Source: JBHIEE01 sp046760445
GTDB taxonomy: Bacteria; Acidobacteriota; Aminicenantia; JdFR-78
Direction of reading: 5' to 3'
NCBI GenBank assembly: GCA_046760445.1
Contig: JBHIEE010000045.1
Location: 1-20,685, forward strand
Length of the DNA stretch: 20,685 bases
In this document: piece by piece, positions 1 to 7,472 of the stretch
How the letters are laid out: the number at the start of each line of letters is the position of its first letter
Numbering within the stretch: position 1 is the stretch's first letter
Notes under the pieces: model-generated
Told to the model about the DNA's origin: nothing
Databases searched by the model: none
Seen by the model: only the letters and a program-made list of their open reading frames with translations
Translations under genes and position numbers: made by a program

Positions 1-61
1 ATTAATTTTAATTTTTTATTTTAAATAAAAACTGTGCCCAGACTGTGCCCAAATTCACTCG

Positions 62-90
62 GAAATATCGAAAAATATCGAAAAATATCG
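62..90. repeat. short tandem repeat, three 10-nt units
   Basis: Three consecutive copies of a unit close to AAAAATATCG, the first slightly diverged. Just before it, the word ACTGTGCCCA occurs twice, 11 nt apart, at 31-51. The stretch 1-182 has no gene. It also holds a 10-nt perfect palindrome, CCAGTACTGG, at 128-137. The function is not visible; the repeats resemble the A-rich words of the palindromic elements elsewhere in the window. Confidence 0.6.
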
Positions 91-182
91 AATGATTCCT
101 AAGAGGAAAATCGCTGGAAAATAATTACCAGTACTGGAAATTCCTGATTTTACTTGTCTTTCTTAGATAGAGGATGGGAGCT

Positions 183-1352
183 TCAAAGCATGAAGCCGTA
201 TATGATGTTTTTTAATTCTGTGTAATTTTTTGAAACAATTTTAAATTTTTCTAAATTTAGTTCCATGGCCATCTTTTTTAGCCTTTTTATATCGGATTCC
301 TGTGGGTTTAGCTTTACCTCATACGCCTCTTTTTTATTTAGAATGAAGTCAATCTCAGTCCCACTTTTTCTCTGGTAGTAGTTGAGTTCGCCCTTAAGCC
401 TAAGATTTTGAAAAACGCTGTTTTCAAAAAGTCTCCCCATATCCAACTTAGCAAGATGATTGGCAAGACCACTATCACAGAGGTAAACCTTGGGCATCTT
501 CCTAATTTCAGAGTTTCTTACTTTACTGAACGGTCTTATCGTTTTTATAAAGTAGGTGCCTTCCAAGAAAGAAATATATTCACTCAATGTGGAACGAGAA
601 ACACTTAGCTCCTTTGAAATTTTTTGAATATCCAGTTTGGAACCAAGCCGTTGCATTAGAAGTAACATCAAATCTCGAATCACTTCATTCCTTCGAAAAT
701 CTCCTAACTGAAGAATTTCCAGTTGAAAGAAGGAGGAGAAAATCTCTTCTAGCGCTTTTCTCTTCTCTTCAACACTGGTTTTTAAAACTACTCCTGGAAA
801 CCCACCAAATAAAACATATTCGTCATATAAAAGGGAAATCGTATCAAAGATTGGTTGGGTGATATCACGGGCATTCTCAGGTATTTTTAAAGAACTTCCT
901 TTGAATAGAAGAAATTCACTAAAACTCAAAGGAAAAAGTTCAAAAATATATTTCCTTCCAGAGAGCGACTCTGTGAATAGGTTTTTTAAATAGAAACTTG
1001 CCGAGCCTGTTAAGAAGAATTTTACTTGATAATGATCAATAAAATATTTAACAACTGATGGTAGATTTTTTACAAATTGTATCTCATCTAAAAAGATGAA
1101 TGGTTTACGAGTAAAACTAATTCCCAAAACCTCAAATGAGGTCTTAATTCGTTCATAATTTTCCTCTTCAAAATATTTTCTATTTAATGGGTTTTCTAAA
1201 TCTAAAAAGATTTTATTTTTTGAGTTAATTTGGTCATAAATAAAAGAGAGGAGTGTTGTTTTGCCGGTCCGCCTCATTCCAGTAATGATAATTGCCTCGG
1301 GAGAATTAAAATATGCTTTAATTTTGTTAAAGATGAGTCTTGGCTTAATCAT
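183..1352 (-). CDS. AAA+ ATPase with C-terminal DUF4143 domain
   Basis: This 389-residue protein belongs to the ATPase/DUF4143 family found in many bacteria and archaea. The substrate and cellular role of the family are largely unknown. Residues 25-32 form the Walker A loop (GMRRTGKT), 85-90 the Walker B strand (FIFLDE) and 112-119 a sensor-1-like segment (FFLTGSAS). A winged-helix-like stretch follows at about 245-270. The C-terminal part has an EIDFIL strand and then EVK, the spacing of a PD-(D/E)XK nuclease-like core that is recognised in DUF4143; whether it cleaves DNA is unknown. The length is typical and nothing is truncated. It is monocistronic and diverges from the tRNA genes. A near-consensus promoter puts the transcription start at the ATG itself, so the mRNA is probably leaderless. 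Family assignment is firm; function is open. Confidence 0.93.
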   Translation of the reverse strand: MIKPRLIFNKIKAYFNSPEAIIITGMRRTGKTTLLSFIYDQINSKNKIFLDLENPLNRKYFEEENYERIKTSFEVLGISFTRKPFIFLDEIQFVKNLPSVVKYFIDHYQVKFFLTGSASFYLKNLFTESLSGRKYIFELFPLSFSEFLLFKGSSLKIPENARDITQPIFDTISLLYDEYVLFGGFPGVVLKTSVEEKRKALEEIFSSFFQLEILQLGDFRRNEVIRDLMLLLMQRLGSKLDIQKISKELSVSRSTLSEYISFLEGTYFIKTIRPFSKVRNSEIRKMPKVYLCDSGLANHLAKLDMGRLFENSVFQNLRLKGELNYYQRKSGTEIDFILNKKEAYEVKLNPQESDIKRLKKMAMELNLEKFKIVSKNYTELKNIIYGFML

Positions 1353-1358
1353 ATTGTT

Positions 1359-1387
1359 ATTTTACAAATAGTAGAACTTTTTGTCAA
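1359..1387 (-). promoter_or_regulatory. promoter of the DUF4143 ATPase gene (leaderless)
   Basis: On the minus strand TTGACA (1387-1382), a 17-nt spacer and TAAAAT (1364-1359) are followed by six nt and the ATG. A start 7 nt after the -10 falls on the A of the ATG. No Shine-Dalgarno sequence is present. Confidence 0.75.
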
Positions 1388-1644
1388 ATATACTTTACAA
1401 AAAGTTTTCTTTATGTGTAAAGGAAGTGAACTACCCTCTCTTACGGAAAGAAACTTCTTTGCCAAAAATGTTAAACTCTATAATTTTACTTAATATATTT
1501 AGCTTTATTTATTTATCTTTCTCGGAATCATTCTCATCTACACACGGTAGAAGTCGGAGGTTTCCCTCAGTGCTTCGGGATAGACAAATCCTCCATCGCT
1601 CATTTTTCATTTCTGATGTTAATTTTTCTTTATAGACTAAATTG

Positions 1645-1673
1645 TTGACACCTGATTTTAAATTTGCTATTTT
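1645..1673 (+). promoter_or_regulatory. promoter of the tRNA-Gly gene
   Basis: Perfect TTGACA (1645-1650), a 17-nt spacer and TATTTT (1668-1673). The predicted start near 1680 lies about 5 nt before the mature tRNA-Gly 5' end. It may also serve tRNA-Cys, for which I see no clear promoter of its own. Confidence 0.75.
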
Positions 1674-1684
1674 AATTTTAGTCA

Positions 1685-1759
1685 GCGGGAATAGCTCAGT
1701 GGTAGAGCACAACCTTGCCAAGGTTGGGGTCGCGGGTTCAAGTCCCGTTTCCCGCTCCA
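1685..1759 (+). tRNA. tRNA-Gly (GCC)
   Basis: A full cloverleaf can be drawn. The acceptor stem is GCGGGAA with TTCCCGC. The D arm contains AGCTCAGTGGTAGAGC. The anticodon stem CAACC/GGTTG encloses a loop with GCC at 1717-1719. The T arm is GCGGG-TTCAAGT-CCCGT. The discriminator is T and the 3' CCA is encoded (1757-1759). It decodes GGC and GGU. Confidence 0.97.
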
Positions 1760-1843
1760 TAAGCTGAGCCTGTCTGCTAACAGGTCAGAAGGTAGTTTCT
1801 TTAATTGTCAGTTATTTGACTATTACTAATAATTGATTAATAT

Positions 1844-1915
1844 GGCGGCGTAGCCAAGCGGTAAGGCAGAGGTCTGCAAAACCTCGATTCATCGGTTCGA
1901 ATCCGATCGCCGCCT
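1844..1915 (+). tRNA. tRNA-Cys (GCA)
   Basis: The acceptor stem is GGCGGCG with CGCCGCC. The anticodon stem GAGGT/ACCTC encloses a loop with GCA at 1876-1878. The T arm is ATCGG-TTCGAAT-CCGAT. The discriminator at 1915 is T, as expected for Cys. Unlike the tRNA-Gly next door, CCA is not encoded: the sequence runs straight into a T-tract, which may help terminate transcription. The two tRNA genes are 84 nt apart and probably cotranscribed. Confidence 0.97.
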
Positions 1916-1925
1916 TTTTTATTGT

Positions 1926-1977
1926 TTGACAATCCAAGAGAAAAATTGTATAGTTTTTAAAAATATTTTGGAGGAGG
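1926..1977 (+). promoter_or_regulatory. promoter and strong RBS of the Yip1-family gene
   Basis: TTGACA (1926-1931), a 17-nt spacer and TATAGT (1949-1954) predict a start near 1961. The Shine-Dalgarno GGAGGAGG at 1970-1977 lies 5 nt before the ATG. The promoter begins 11 nt after tRNA-Cys ends. Confidence 0.8.
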
Positions 1978-1982
1978 TCTAA

Positions 1983-2579
1983 ATGGACTTAGTGGGTAGA
2001 GTGCAAGGAATTTTACTTAAGCCCAAAGAAGAATGGGCGAAAATAAAAGAGGAACCAACAACCATAGCTGCTCTTTTTACCTCTTATGCTGTAATCTTGG
2101 CAGCAATTCCTGCAATAGCTGGGTTTCTTGGTCGATCTTTTGTCGGTTTTAGAGCTCCCTTTGTTGGCTGGATAAGATGGGGAATTGGAAGGTCATTCAT
2201 TTACGCCATTTTTTCTTTTGTATTCAGCCTGATTGGGGTGTACATTATTGGTTTGATTATCAATTTTCTTGCTCCAAGTTTTTCTTCTAAAAAAGATAAT
2301 ATTCAGGCAATGAAATTAGCTGTTTACGCAATGACTCCTGCTTGGGTGGCTGGTATTCTTAATATAGTTCCTATATTAGGTATCTTGGTTGCTTTAGCTT
2401 CTCTATACGGGTTGTATTTACTTTATTTAGGAATTGTTACTCCTTTATTGGATACTCCAAAAGAGAAAGCTGTTATCTATTTGGTGGTAATTATTATTGT
2501 CTCAATTGTAGTGCTTGCCATTTTGGGAGTTATTCTGGGAGCAATTTTTTCGGCTGGATACGCGGTTCGAACCTTTTAA
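1983..2579 (+). CDS. Yip1-family integral membrane protein
   Basis: A 198-residue protein with the layout of bacterial Yip1-domain proteins (PF04893). The N-terminal amphipathic start (GRVQGILLKPKEEW) is characteristic of the family and is followed by about five hydrophobic segments, near residues 28-47, 68-92, 113-132, 134-155 and 163-192. It should sit in the inner membrane; the role of bacterial Yip1 proteins is not established. The start is fixed by a strong Shine-Dalgarno and its own consensus promoter. The stop codon overlaps that of the convergent pyrF gene in a shared TTAA palindrome (2576-2579). No frameshift or truncation is visible. Confidence 0.85.
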   Translation: MDLVGRVQGILLKPKEEWAKIKEEPTTIAALFTSYAVILAAIPAIAGFLGRSFVGFRAPFVGWIRWGIGRSFIYAIFSFVFSLIGVYIIGLIINFLAPSFSSKKDNIQAMKLAVYAMTPAWVAGILNIVPILGILVALASLYGLYLLYLGIVTPLLDTPKEKAVIYLVVIIIVSIVVLAILGVILGAIFSAGYAVRTF

Positions 2580-3286
2580 CTTTTAATTTCATCTATTATT
2601 TTTGAGAAAGCTTTTTTTGGAGAGGGAGAAGCAATTATTGGACGACCAATAACTAAATAGTCTGCCCCCTTCAGGACAGCGTCTTGAGGGGTCATCACTC
2701 GCTTCTGATCATAAGCTACGCTCCAGAGGGGTCTTACCCCAGGAGTTACTATTAGAACTTCATTTCCGAGGTGCTGGCGGAGTAAACTGATTTCTTGAGG
2801 GGAGCAAACAATGCCGTCTACTCCTGCCTGATAAGCTAAAGAGGCTAATTTCAGCACTTGATCCTTAACTTCATTTAAAATGCCAATTTCTTTAAGTTCT
2901 TCGTCCTTCAGACTGGTTAAGATAGTTACTGCTAAGAGCTTAGGTTGAGGAAGAGATAACTTCTCTGCTTCCTCTCGGGCAGCCTCCACTGCTTTAGTCA
3001 TCATTTCTTTGCCTCCCAGAGAGTGAAGAGTAAGCATAAAAATTTTATGTCGCATTGCCTGTTTAACTGCTTCTGCCACTGTATTTGGAATATCGTGCAA
3101 TTTTAAATCCAAAAAAATTTTTTTATCAAACTCTTGGATGGCCTTTAAAATTGGAATCCCTTGACTGATAAATAATCTATATCCAATTTTAAATATTTCA
3201 GCCCGGGAAAGGAGTTTCACCAAAGAAATGGCTTTTTCTTTATCTTTAACATCTAAGGCAATAATTATTCTTTGTCCTGGTTTCAT
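2576..3286 (-). CDS. pyrF: orotidine 5'-phosphate decarboxylase
   Basis: Converts OMP to UMP, the last step of de novo UMP synthesis, in the cytoplasm. The 236-residue length is normal for the short bacterial type. The catalytic signature is complete: D60, K62 and D65 in the motif FLDLKLHDIPNT, with K34 further upstream and the phosphate-binding VTPGVRP and VIGRPI segments near the C-terminus. The ATG is preceded by GGGGAGG at a suitable distance. It lies 37 nt downstream of pyrD on the same strand and should be the last gene of a pyrK-pyrD-pyrF operon. Its stop overlaps the Yip1 gene's stop by 4 bp. Confidence 0.97.
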   Translation of the reverse strand: MKPGQRIIIALDVKDKEKAISLVKLLSRAEIFKIGYRLFISQGIPILKAIQEFDKKIFLDLKLHDIPNTVAEAVKQAMRHKIFMLTLHSLGGKEMMTKAVEAAREEAEKLSLPQPKLLAVTILTSLKDEELKEIGILNEVKDQVLKLASLAYQAGVDGIVCSPQEISLLRQHLGNEVLIVTPGVRPLWSVAYDQKRVMTPQDAVLKGADYLVIGRPIIASPSPKKAFSKIIDEIKS

Positions 3287-3323
3287 CTAAACCTCCCCAT
3301 CTCGTAGACTATTAACATTTTGT

Positions 3324-4235
3324 TTAAACTTTCAATGTGCCGACTAGGTCTTCAATTTTTTCCACTTTATGTTGATTACAAAAATCTCTTATCTCCTCAA
3401 TTATCCTCAGACAAGCATTAGGGTCCACAAGATTGGCAGTTCCTACCTGAACTGCTTTGGCACCCACTATTAAAAACTCAAGTGCATCTGGGCCCGAGAA
3501 TATTCCTCCAATGCCAATTACTGGAATTTTTACTGCTCGCACTACCTGATAGACCATTCTCAGAGCTACTGGCTTAATGGCTGGACCAGATAATCCTCCA
3601 AAGACATTGGCCAGTTTTGGCTTTCTGCTTTCTATATCAACCGCCATTCCCAAAAGAGTATTTATTAGAGAAATACTATCTGAACCAGCTTCTTGAGCAC
3701 TTAAAGCGATTTCTACAATATCAGTTACATTAGGAGAGAGCTTTGTGATTACCGGGAGCTTTGTTTTTTGTTTAACTAATTTGACAATAGAGTAAGTCCA
3801 TTCAGGATTTAAAGCAGGACATCGCCCATTTTTTTCTACATTTGGACAGGATATATTAAGTTCAAAGCCTGAAATTCCTTTTCGTTGGGAAAGAAATTCA
3901 ACTACCCGACCATATTCCTCGTCACTTTCTCCACACACATTGATAATAATTGGCACATCATATTTTCTCAGATCAGGTAGTATTTCTTCAGAAAATCTCT
4001 CTACTCCAATTCCCTGAAGACCAATCGAATTAAGCATCCCACAGGCTGTTTCAGCTAATCGAGGGGGAGGATTACCTTCTTTGGGACGGAAATAAAGTCC
4101 TTTAACCACAACTGCTCCCAATTTGCTCAAATCCATAAATGGTGAAAATTCCATTCCATAGCCGAATGTACCACTAGCAGTAAGGACTGGATTTTTAAGC
4201 TTAATAAATCCTAAATCAACCGACAGGTCTACCAT
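3324..4235 (-). CDS. pyrD: dihydroorotate dehydrogenase B, catalytic subunit
   Basis: Oxidises dihydroorotate to orotate. It is the class 1B FMN subunit, which works as a heterotetramer with PyrK and passes electrons to NAD+. With the start at 4235 it has 303 residues, normal for class 1B. The catalytic Cys130 lies in ELNISCPNV. The N-terminal substrate region (TASGTFGYG), the NSIGLQG motif and the C-terminal FMN-phosphate loops (IGIGGI, VQVGTA) are present. A longer reading from 4322 would add 29 residues unlike any PyrD, lies inside pyrK, and is rejected. The chosen ATG has AGAGGAA upstream and overlaps the pyrK stop by 7 nt (ATGGTAG), which suggests translational coupling. Confidence 0.96.
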   Translation of the reverse strand: MVDLSVDLGFIKLKNPVLTASGTFGYGMEFSPFMDLSKLGAVVVKGLYFRPKEGNPPPRLAETACGMLNSIGLQGIGVERFSEEILPDLRKYDVPIIINVCGESDEEYGRVVEFLSQRKGISGFELNISCPNVEKNGRCPALNPEWTYSIVKLVKQKTKLPVITKLSPNVTDIVEIALSAQEAGSDSISLINTLLGMAVDIESRKPKLANVFGGLSGPAIKPVALRMVYQVVRAVKIPVIGIGGIFSGPDALEFLIVGAKAVQVGTANLVDPNACLRIIEEIRDFCNQHKVEKIEDLVGTLKV

Positions 4236-5032
4236 ATTATTTCCTCTTGAGAAAAAACAGGACCCTCTGAACAGGTTTTTACCCAGCACTCCTGTCTGTT
4301 TTTCTTGACTTTCACGACACATCCCCAGCAGGCACCAAAACCGCAGCCCATTATAGATTCTAAGGAAAATTCAGCTTTAATATTTTTTTCCTTAGCTATT
4401 TGGGCTACTTTTTTCATCATCTCTTCAGGCCCGCAGGTAAATATTTTTTCAATCGGATCTTTCTCTTCCTCTAAATTATTTTCTACTAAATGAGTGATCA
4501 GACCTTTCCAGCCGTAAGAGCCATCCTCAGTTGAAGTCAAAACCATGATTTTTTCTTTTAAAAATTGATTTACCAAAGGTAGGTCTTTTTTACTTTTTCC
4601 TCCATAGAAAACAATCGGTTCACCTTCTAATTTCTTTATTTCTTTTGCTAAGAAAAATAAAGGAGCAATTCCTCTCCCTCCTCCAATTAAATACAATTTT
4701 TTATCTTTTAAATTTTCACTTAGTGAGAATCCTTTACCTAAAGGTCCAACAATATCTAATCTTTCTCTGACTTTTTTTTGCGCTAAGAGAGAAGTGCCAT
4801 AACCCACTACCTGAAAAAAAATTTCCACTGCTGTAGGGTGATTTTTACTTAAAGCTATATTATGGATACTGAATGGTCGTCTTATTAGAGGATAATAGCC
4901 ATCAGATACTTTGACCATAATAAACTGTCCTGGTTTAGCTAAAGAAGCAATCTTGGAACTCCTTAAAGAAAGAAGAACCCAGTCAGACCAATTCTTTTTG
5001 AGAGTTATCTCAGCTGAAGAGTCAATTAACAT
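4229..5032 (-). CDS. pyrK: dihydroorotate dehydrogenase B, electron-transfer subunit
   Basis: The FAD and 2Fe-2S subunit that moves electrons from PyrD to NAD+. With the ATG at 5032 it has 267 residues, the usual size. The FAD-binding strand is KPGQFIMVKV with the RRPFS motif at 51-55. A nucleotide-binding GGGRGIAPL segment follows. The iron-sulfur ligands are C230, C235, C238 (CGFGACWGC) and C254 (CSEGPVF). An upstream TTG at 5068 would give 279 residues, but that TTG is the first part of the -35 box of a 17-bp-spaced promoter whose -10 ends 7 nt before the ATG at 5032, and PyrK homologues begin near this ATG. The gene therefore probably has a leaderless mRNA and heads the operon. Confidence 0.94.
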   Translation of the reverse strand: MLIDSSAEITLKKNWSDWVLLSLRSSKIASLAKPGQFIMVKVSDGYYPLIRRPFSIHNIALSKNHPTAVEIFFQVVGYGTSLLAQKKVRERLDIVGPLGKGFSLSENLKDKKLYLIGGGRGIAPLFFLAKEIKKLEGEPIVFYGGKSKKDLPLVNQFLKEKIMVLTSTEDGSYGWKGLITHLVENNLEEEKDPIEKIFTCGPEEMMKKVAQIAKEKNIKAEFSLESIMGCGFGACWGCVVKVKKNRQECWVKTCSEGPVFSQEEIIW

Positions 5033-5039
5033 TTTTTTT

Positions 5040-5068
5040 AAAATATCAGAAAAGTTTTTATTTGACAA
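5040..5068 (-). promoter_or_regulatory. promoter of the pyrK-pyrD-pyrF operon (leaderless)
   Basis: Minus strand: TTGTCA (5068-5063), 17 nt, TATTTT (5045-5040), then seven A and the ATG at 5032. The start of transcription should fall at or within 1 nt of the ATG. No Shine-Dalgarno is present. Confidence 0.75.
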
Positions 5069-5134
5069 GATAAATAAGCTAGAACTTACTTTTATCTCAG
5101 AATTAAAAATGTTCTCTTCCCTAATAACGAAAAA

Positions 5135-5163
5135 TTGACAGGGAGAATGGGGAATGGTAAATT
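5135..5163 (+). promoter_or_regulatory. promoter of the glycosyltransferase gene
   Basis: Perfect TTGACA (5135-5140), a 17-nt spacer and TAAATT (5158-5163). The predicted start is at 5170-5172, 5-7 nt before the chosen ATG (5177). No Shine-Dalgarno fits. It diverges from the pyr promoter about 70 bp away. Confidence 0.7.
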
Positions 5164-5176
5164 GTTTTCGAATGAA

Positions 5177-6259
5177 ATGAGAATTTGTTTTTTTGGGGGA
5201 TATCAGTCAGATTATACCCGTTTTACTATTATTAAAAAGGGCTTATTAAAAAATAAAGTAGATATTATTGAGTGCAATGTTTCATTTGGACTGAAATTCT
5301 GGCTTCGCTATCCTTTGCTTTTGATAAAATATCTCAAATACTGGAAAAAACATGACTTTTTCTTTATTCCTGCCTTTCGGCATAAAGATGTTCCCTTAGC
5401 CAAGTTTTTGTCCTTTTTAACCAGAAAGCCGATTATTTTTGATCCTTTAGTCTCCCGATATGAAACCATAGTCTTAGACTGGAAGAAAGTAGATGAAAAC
5501 TCTTGGCAGGCTAAATGGAATTTCAAAATAGATAAGATTGCTTTCCGGATGTCAGATCTGATTCTGTGTGATACTTCTGCTCATCTAAAATATTATCAGA
5601 GAGAATTTTTAACCCCTCGAGAAAAACTGAGATGTTTACCTGTCGGAGTAGATGAGGATATTTTTTATTCTCAGCCAGCAAAACCAAAAAAGAGTTATTT
5701 TTTAGTTCAATTTTATGGTTCGTATCTTCCCCTACACGGAATTGAGTATATTGTTCAGGCAGCAAAAATTATTCAAGAAAAAGATGATCAGATTAAATTT
5801 GAGTTAATTGGGACGGGTCGAACTTTTCCTGAAATCAGAGGGTTGATCAATCAACTTGAAGTAAAAAATATAATTTTATTGCCAGAATGGGTTCCTTTTT
5901 CTAAATTACCAGTCATAATTGCCCGAGCAGATATATGTCTGGGAATATTTGGACAAGAAGAAAAAGCCAATCGAGTGGTGCCTAACAAGATTTTTCAGGC
6001 TCTGGCTATGAGGAAACCAGTAATCACCGGAGACACAGAAGCAATCAAAGAGTTTTTTGAGCATAAAAAGCACCTTTTTCTTTGCCGAGCAGGAGATGCC
6101 TCCTCCTTAGCATCAGCCATTCTGGAATTGAGAAATAATAAAAGCCTTCAAGAAAGCATAGCTCATAATGGGCACTGCCTTATTCAGGAAAAATTTACTA
6201 CTATATATATTGGAAAAAAAGTCAAAACTATTATAAAAGAGACATTTCCCAATTTGTGA
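5177..6259 (+). CDS. GT4-type glycosyltransferase
   Basis: A 360-residue retaining GT-B-fold glycosyltransferase, probably adding a sugar to an LPS or other envelope glycan. The N-terminal Rossmann half starts MRICFFGGYQ. The hinge and donor half begin at VGVDEDIFY, followed by the C-terminal domain with YGSYLPLHGIEYIVQAA, ELIGTGR and the nucleotide-sugar segment VVPNKIFQALAMRKPVITG. In most relatives the residue in NKIFxALA is Glu of the EX7E motif; here it is Gln. A TTG at 5135 would add 14 residues but is the -35 box of the promoter, and an ATG at 5147 has GGGAGA directly abutting it with no spacing. It is transcribed alone, divergently from pyrK. Donor and acceptor cannot be told. Confidence 0.88.
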   Translation: MRICFFGGYQSDYTRFTIIKKGLLKNKVDIIECNVSFGLKFWLRYPLLLIKYLKYWKKHDFFFIPAFRHKDVPLAKFLSFLTRKPIIFDPLVSRYETIVLDWKKVDENSWQAKWNFKIDKIAFRMSDLILCDTSAHLKYYQREFLTPREKLRCLPVGVDEDIFYSQPAKPKKSYFLVQFYGSYLPLHGIEYIVQAAKIIQEKDDQIKFELIGTGRTFPEIRGLINQLEVKNIILLPEWVPFSKLPVIIARADICLGIFGQEEKANRVVPNKIFQALAMRKPVITGDTEAIKEFFEHKKHLFLCRAGDASSLASAILELRNNKSLQESIAHNGHCLIQEKFTTIYIGKKVKTIIKETFPNL

Positions 6260-6336
6260 AATTTTATAATTATTTTATTCTCGACGATCACTCGTTTTAG
6301 TAGAAAAAGCAAAATAAAAAGGATAAGATTATTTAG

Positions 6337-6367
6337 CTATAAAGGCGGTTGACAAGCCTTCTTATAG
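6337..6367. terminator. stem-loop between convergent genes
   Basis: CTATAAAGGC (6337-6346) pairs with GCCT and TTATAG (6356-6367) with a 2-nt bulge and a 9-nt loop. It lies between the ends of two convergent genes and could slow or stop transcription from both sides. There is no strong T-tract, so the call is tentative. Confidence 0.4.
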
Positions 6368-6385
6368 GTGAAATATTATTGCTTC

Positions 6386-7369
6386 CTAATCTGAGAACTT
6401 AATGCTGTTTCCTGGATTTTTTATCCAGTAATTTGGCCGGCTATCAGCTGGACCATCAACCGTACCCCTTGGCTGAGGATTATTCCATGTATTTCCTTCT
6501 GCATTGATCAAGCCATTATTTCGGCCCCTGGCGTCATCGATATTATAGCGCATATTATTTTTAATTATATTATTATTGATAGTAGGTCGAGAATTAAAGA
6601 GACAGTATATACCTGGAAGAATATTTCTCTCGATAGTATTTCCATCAATAAGAGGTGAAGAATTTTGTTTACACATAATACCATGTTCTCCGTTGTCTCT
6701 AATAGTATTCCCCCTAATAGTAGGCGAAGATGAGCCTGAGCATTCCACACCATCTGTTCCATTCTTGGTGATATTATTGTTAACAATATTTGGAGAAGAG
6801 TTTTTGACTATATAAATACCAGAAGAATTATTTAAGCTTATTTTATTGTTTTCAATAGTCGAGGAAGCCTTACAGTGAATGCCTTTATTATTATCTGTAA
6901 TAATGCAGTTTTTAATTGTAGAAGTAGAACTCTTACAAAAGACTCCAGCTTCACTACCACCTTTTATCGAAAATTTCTCAATGACACTATTAGGAGCATC
7001 ATAAAATACATAGGAAGCATTATTATTACAGTTAACAATAGTTGTTTCTGGGCCTGTTCCTATTAAATTTACCCCATCTTTCATTAATATTGGAAAATTC
7101 TCTCCTAAGGCTTGATCATAAATACCTGCTTTCACATAAACTGTCATTCCTGAAGAAGCCTTTTTTAATCCTTTAGTAATAGTTTTATATGGATTAGTAG
7201 CCGAACCGTCGCCAGTAGAGTCATTTCCATTAGTTGCATCAACATAAATTTGAGTAATTGGAGGTGGGCTTGGAGAGGGAGGACTTGGAGTAGTTGGAGA
7301 TTCTTTTTTACAGACATCCAAAATGAAAATTATACTTATTGTTAGAAACAATATCCAATTCTTTCTCAT
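6386..7369 (-). CDS. secreted right-handed parallel beta-helix protein (DUF1565/NosD-like)
   Basis: 327 residues. The N-terminus (MRKNWILFLTISIIFIL) is a signal sequence ending at Cys20. A Pro/Ser/Thr-rich linker follows at 24-39, then a DUF1565-type start (IYVDATNGNDSTGDGSATNP, residues 41-60, and YKTI). The rest is a ladder of beta-helix turns of about 22-23 residues, with repeated words such as SSPTIRGNTI, SSPLIDGNTI and SRPTINNNII. Such proteins are exported and often bind or cut polysaccharides, but no catalytic residues are evident. The Cys followed by KKES suggests a lipoprotein, yet the lipobox is LDVC with Asp and Val where small residues are usual, so lipidation is uncertain. It is a single gene with its own promoter and no clear Shine-Dalgarno. 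Confidence 0.85.
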   Translation of the reverse strand: MRKNWILFLTISIIFILDVCKKESPTTPSPPSPSPPPITQIYVDATNGNDSTGDGSATNPYKTITKGLKKASSGMTVYVKAGIYDQALGENFPILMKDGVNLIGTGPETTIVNCNNNASYVFYDAPNSVIEKFSIKGGSEAGVFCKSSTSTIKNCIITDNNKGIHCKASSTIENNKISLNNSSGIYIVKNSSPNIVNNNITKNGTDGVECSGSSSPTIRGNTIRDNGEHGIMCKQNSSPLIDGNTIERNILPGIYCLFNSRPTINNNIIKNNMRYNIDDARGRNNGLINAEGNTWNNPQPRGTVDGPADSRPNYWIKNPGNSIKFSD

Positions 7370-7472
7370 TTTAAGGAATAGGAATTTGCTTTTTTGCTGA
7401 GCAACAAGTTTTCCCGTTTTTCGCTCATTTCCGCCTGGCAGGAGATAGGTTTCTTTACTTTCCTACGAAAGA

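Larger units (their letters stand above)
1353..1684. other. intergenic region with a hairpin
   Basis: 332 bp without a credible gene. It holds the ATPase promoter at one end and the tRNA-Gly promoter at the other. Between them 1556-1594 can fold: GGAGGTTT pairs with AAATCCTCC (one bulge), and inside this CCC (1564-1566) pairs with GGG (1577-1579). The word TCGCTCATTT follows at about 1595 and recurs at about 7421 in another gap, so this may be an interspersed repeat. Confidence 0.5.

Noticed and set aside
408..862. Two plus-strand frames opposite the ATPase gene
   Set aside because: They are shadows of a well-supported gene on the other strand and have no recognisable protein features.
1509..1760. 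83-residue minus-strand frame starting MERETGLEPATPTLARLCST
   Set aside because: Its start is the exact antisense of tRNA-Gly. This peptide is a well-known false prediction opposite tRNA genes.
1685..1915. tRNA pair as an integration site of a mobile element
   Set aside because: No tRNA 3'-end duplication, integrase or transposase is seen on either side.
4236..4322. 29-residue N-terminal extension of pyrD
   Set aside because: It lies wholly inside pyrK, resembles no PyrD, and an internal ATG with AGAGGAA matches the family start.
6349..6354. Perfect TTGACA on the plus strand after the glycosyltransferase gene
   Set aside because: No suitable -10 follows, it lies in the loop of a hairpin, and the next gene points the other way.
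6565..7066. Short frames on both strands within the beta-helix gene
   Set aside because: The repetitive beta-helix sequence keeps other frames open; no start signals or protein features support them.
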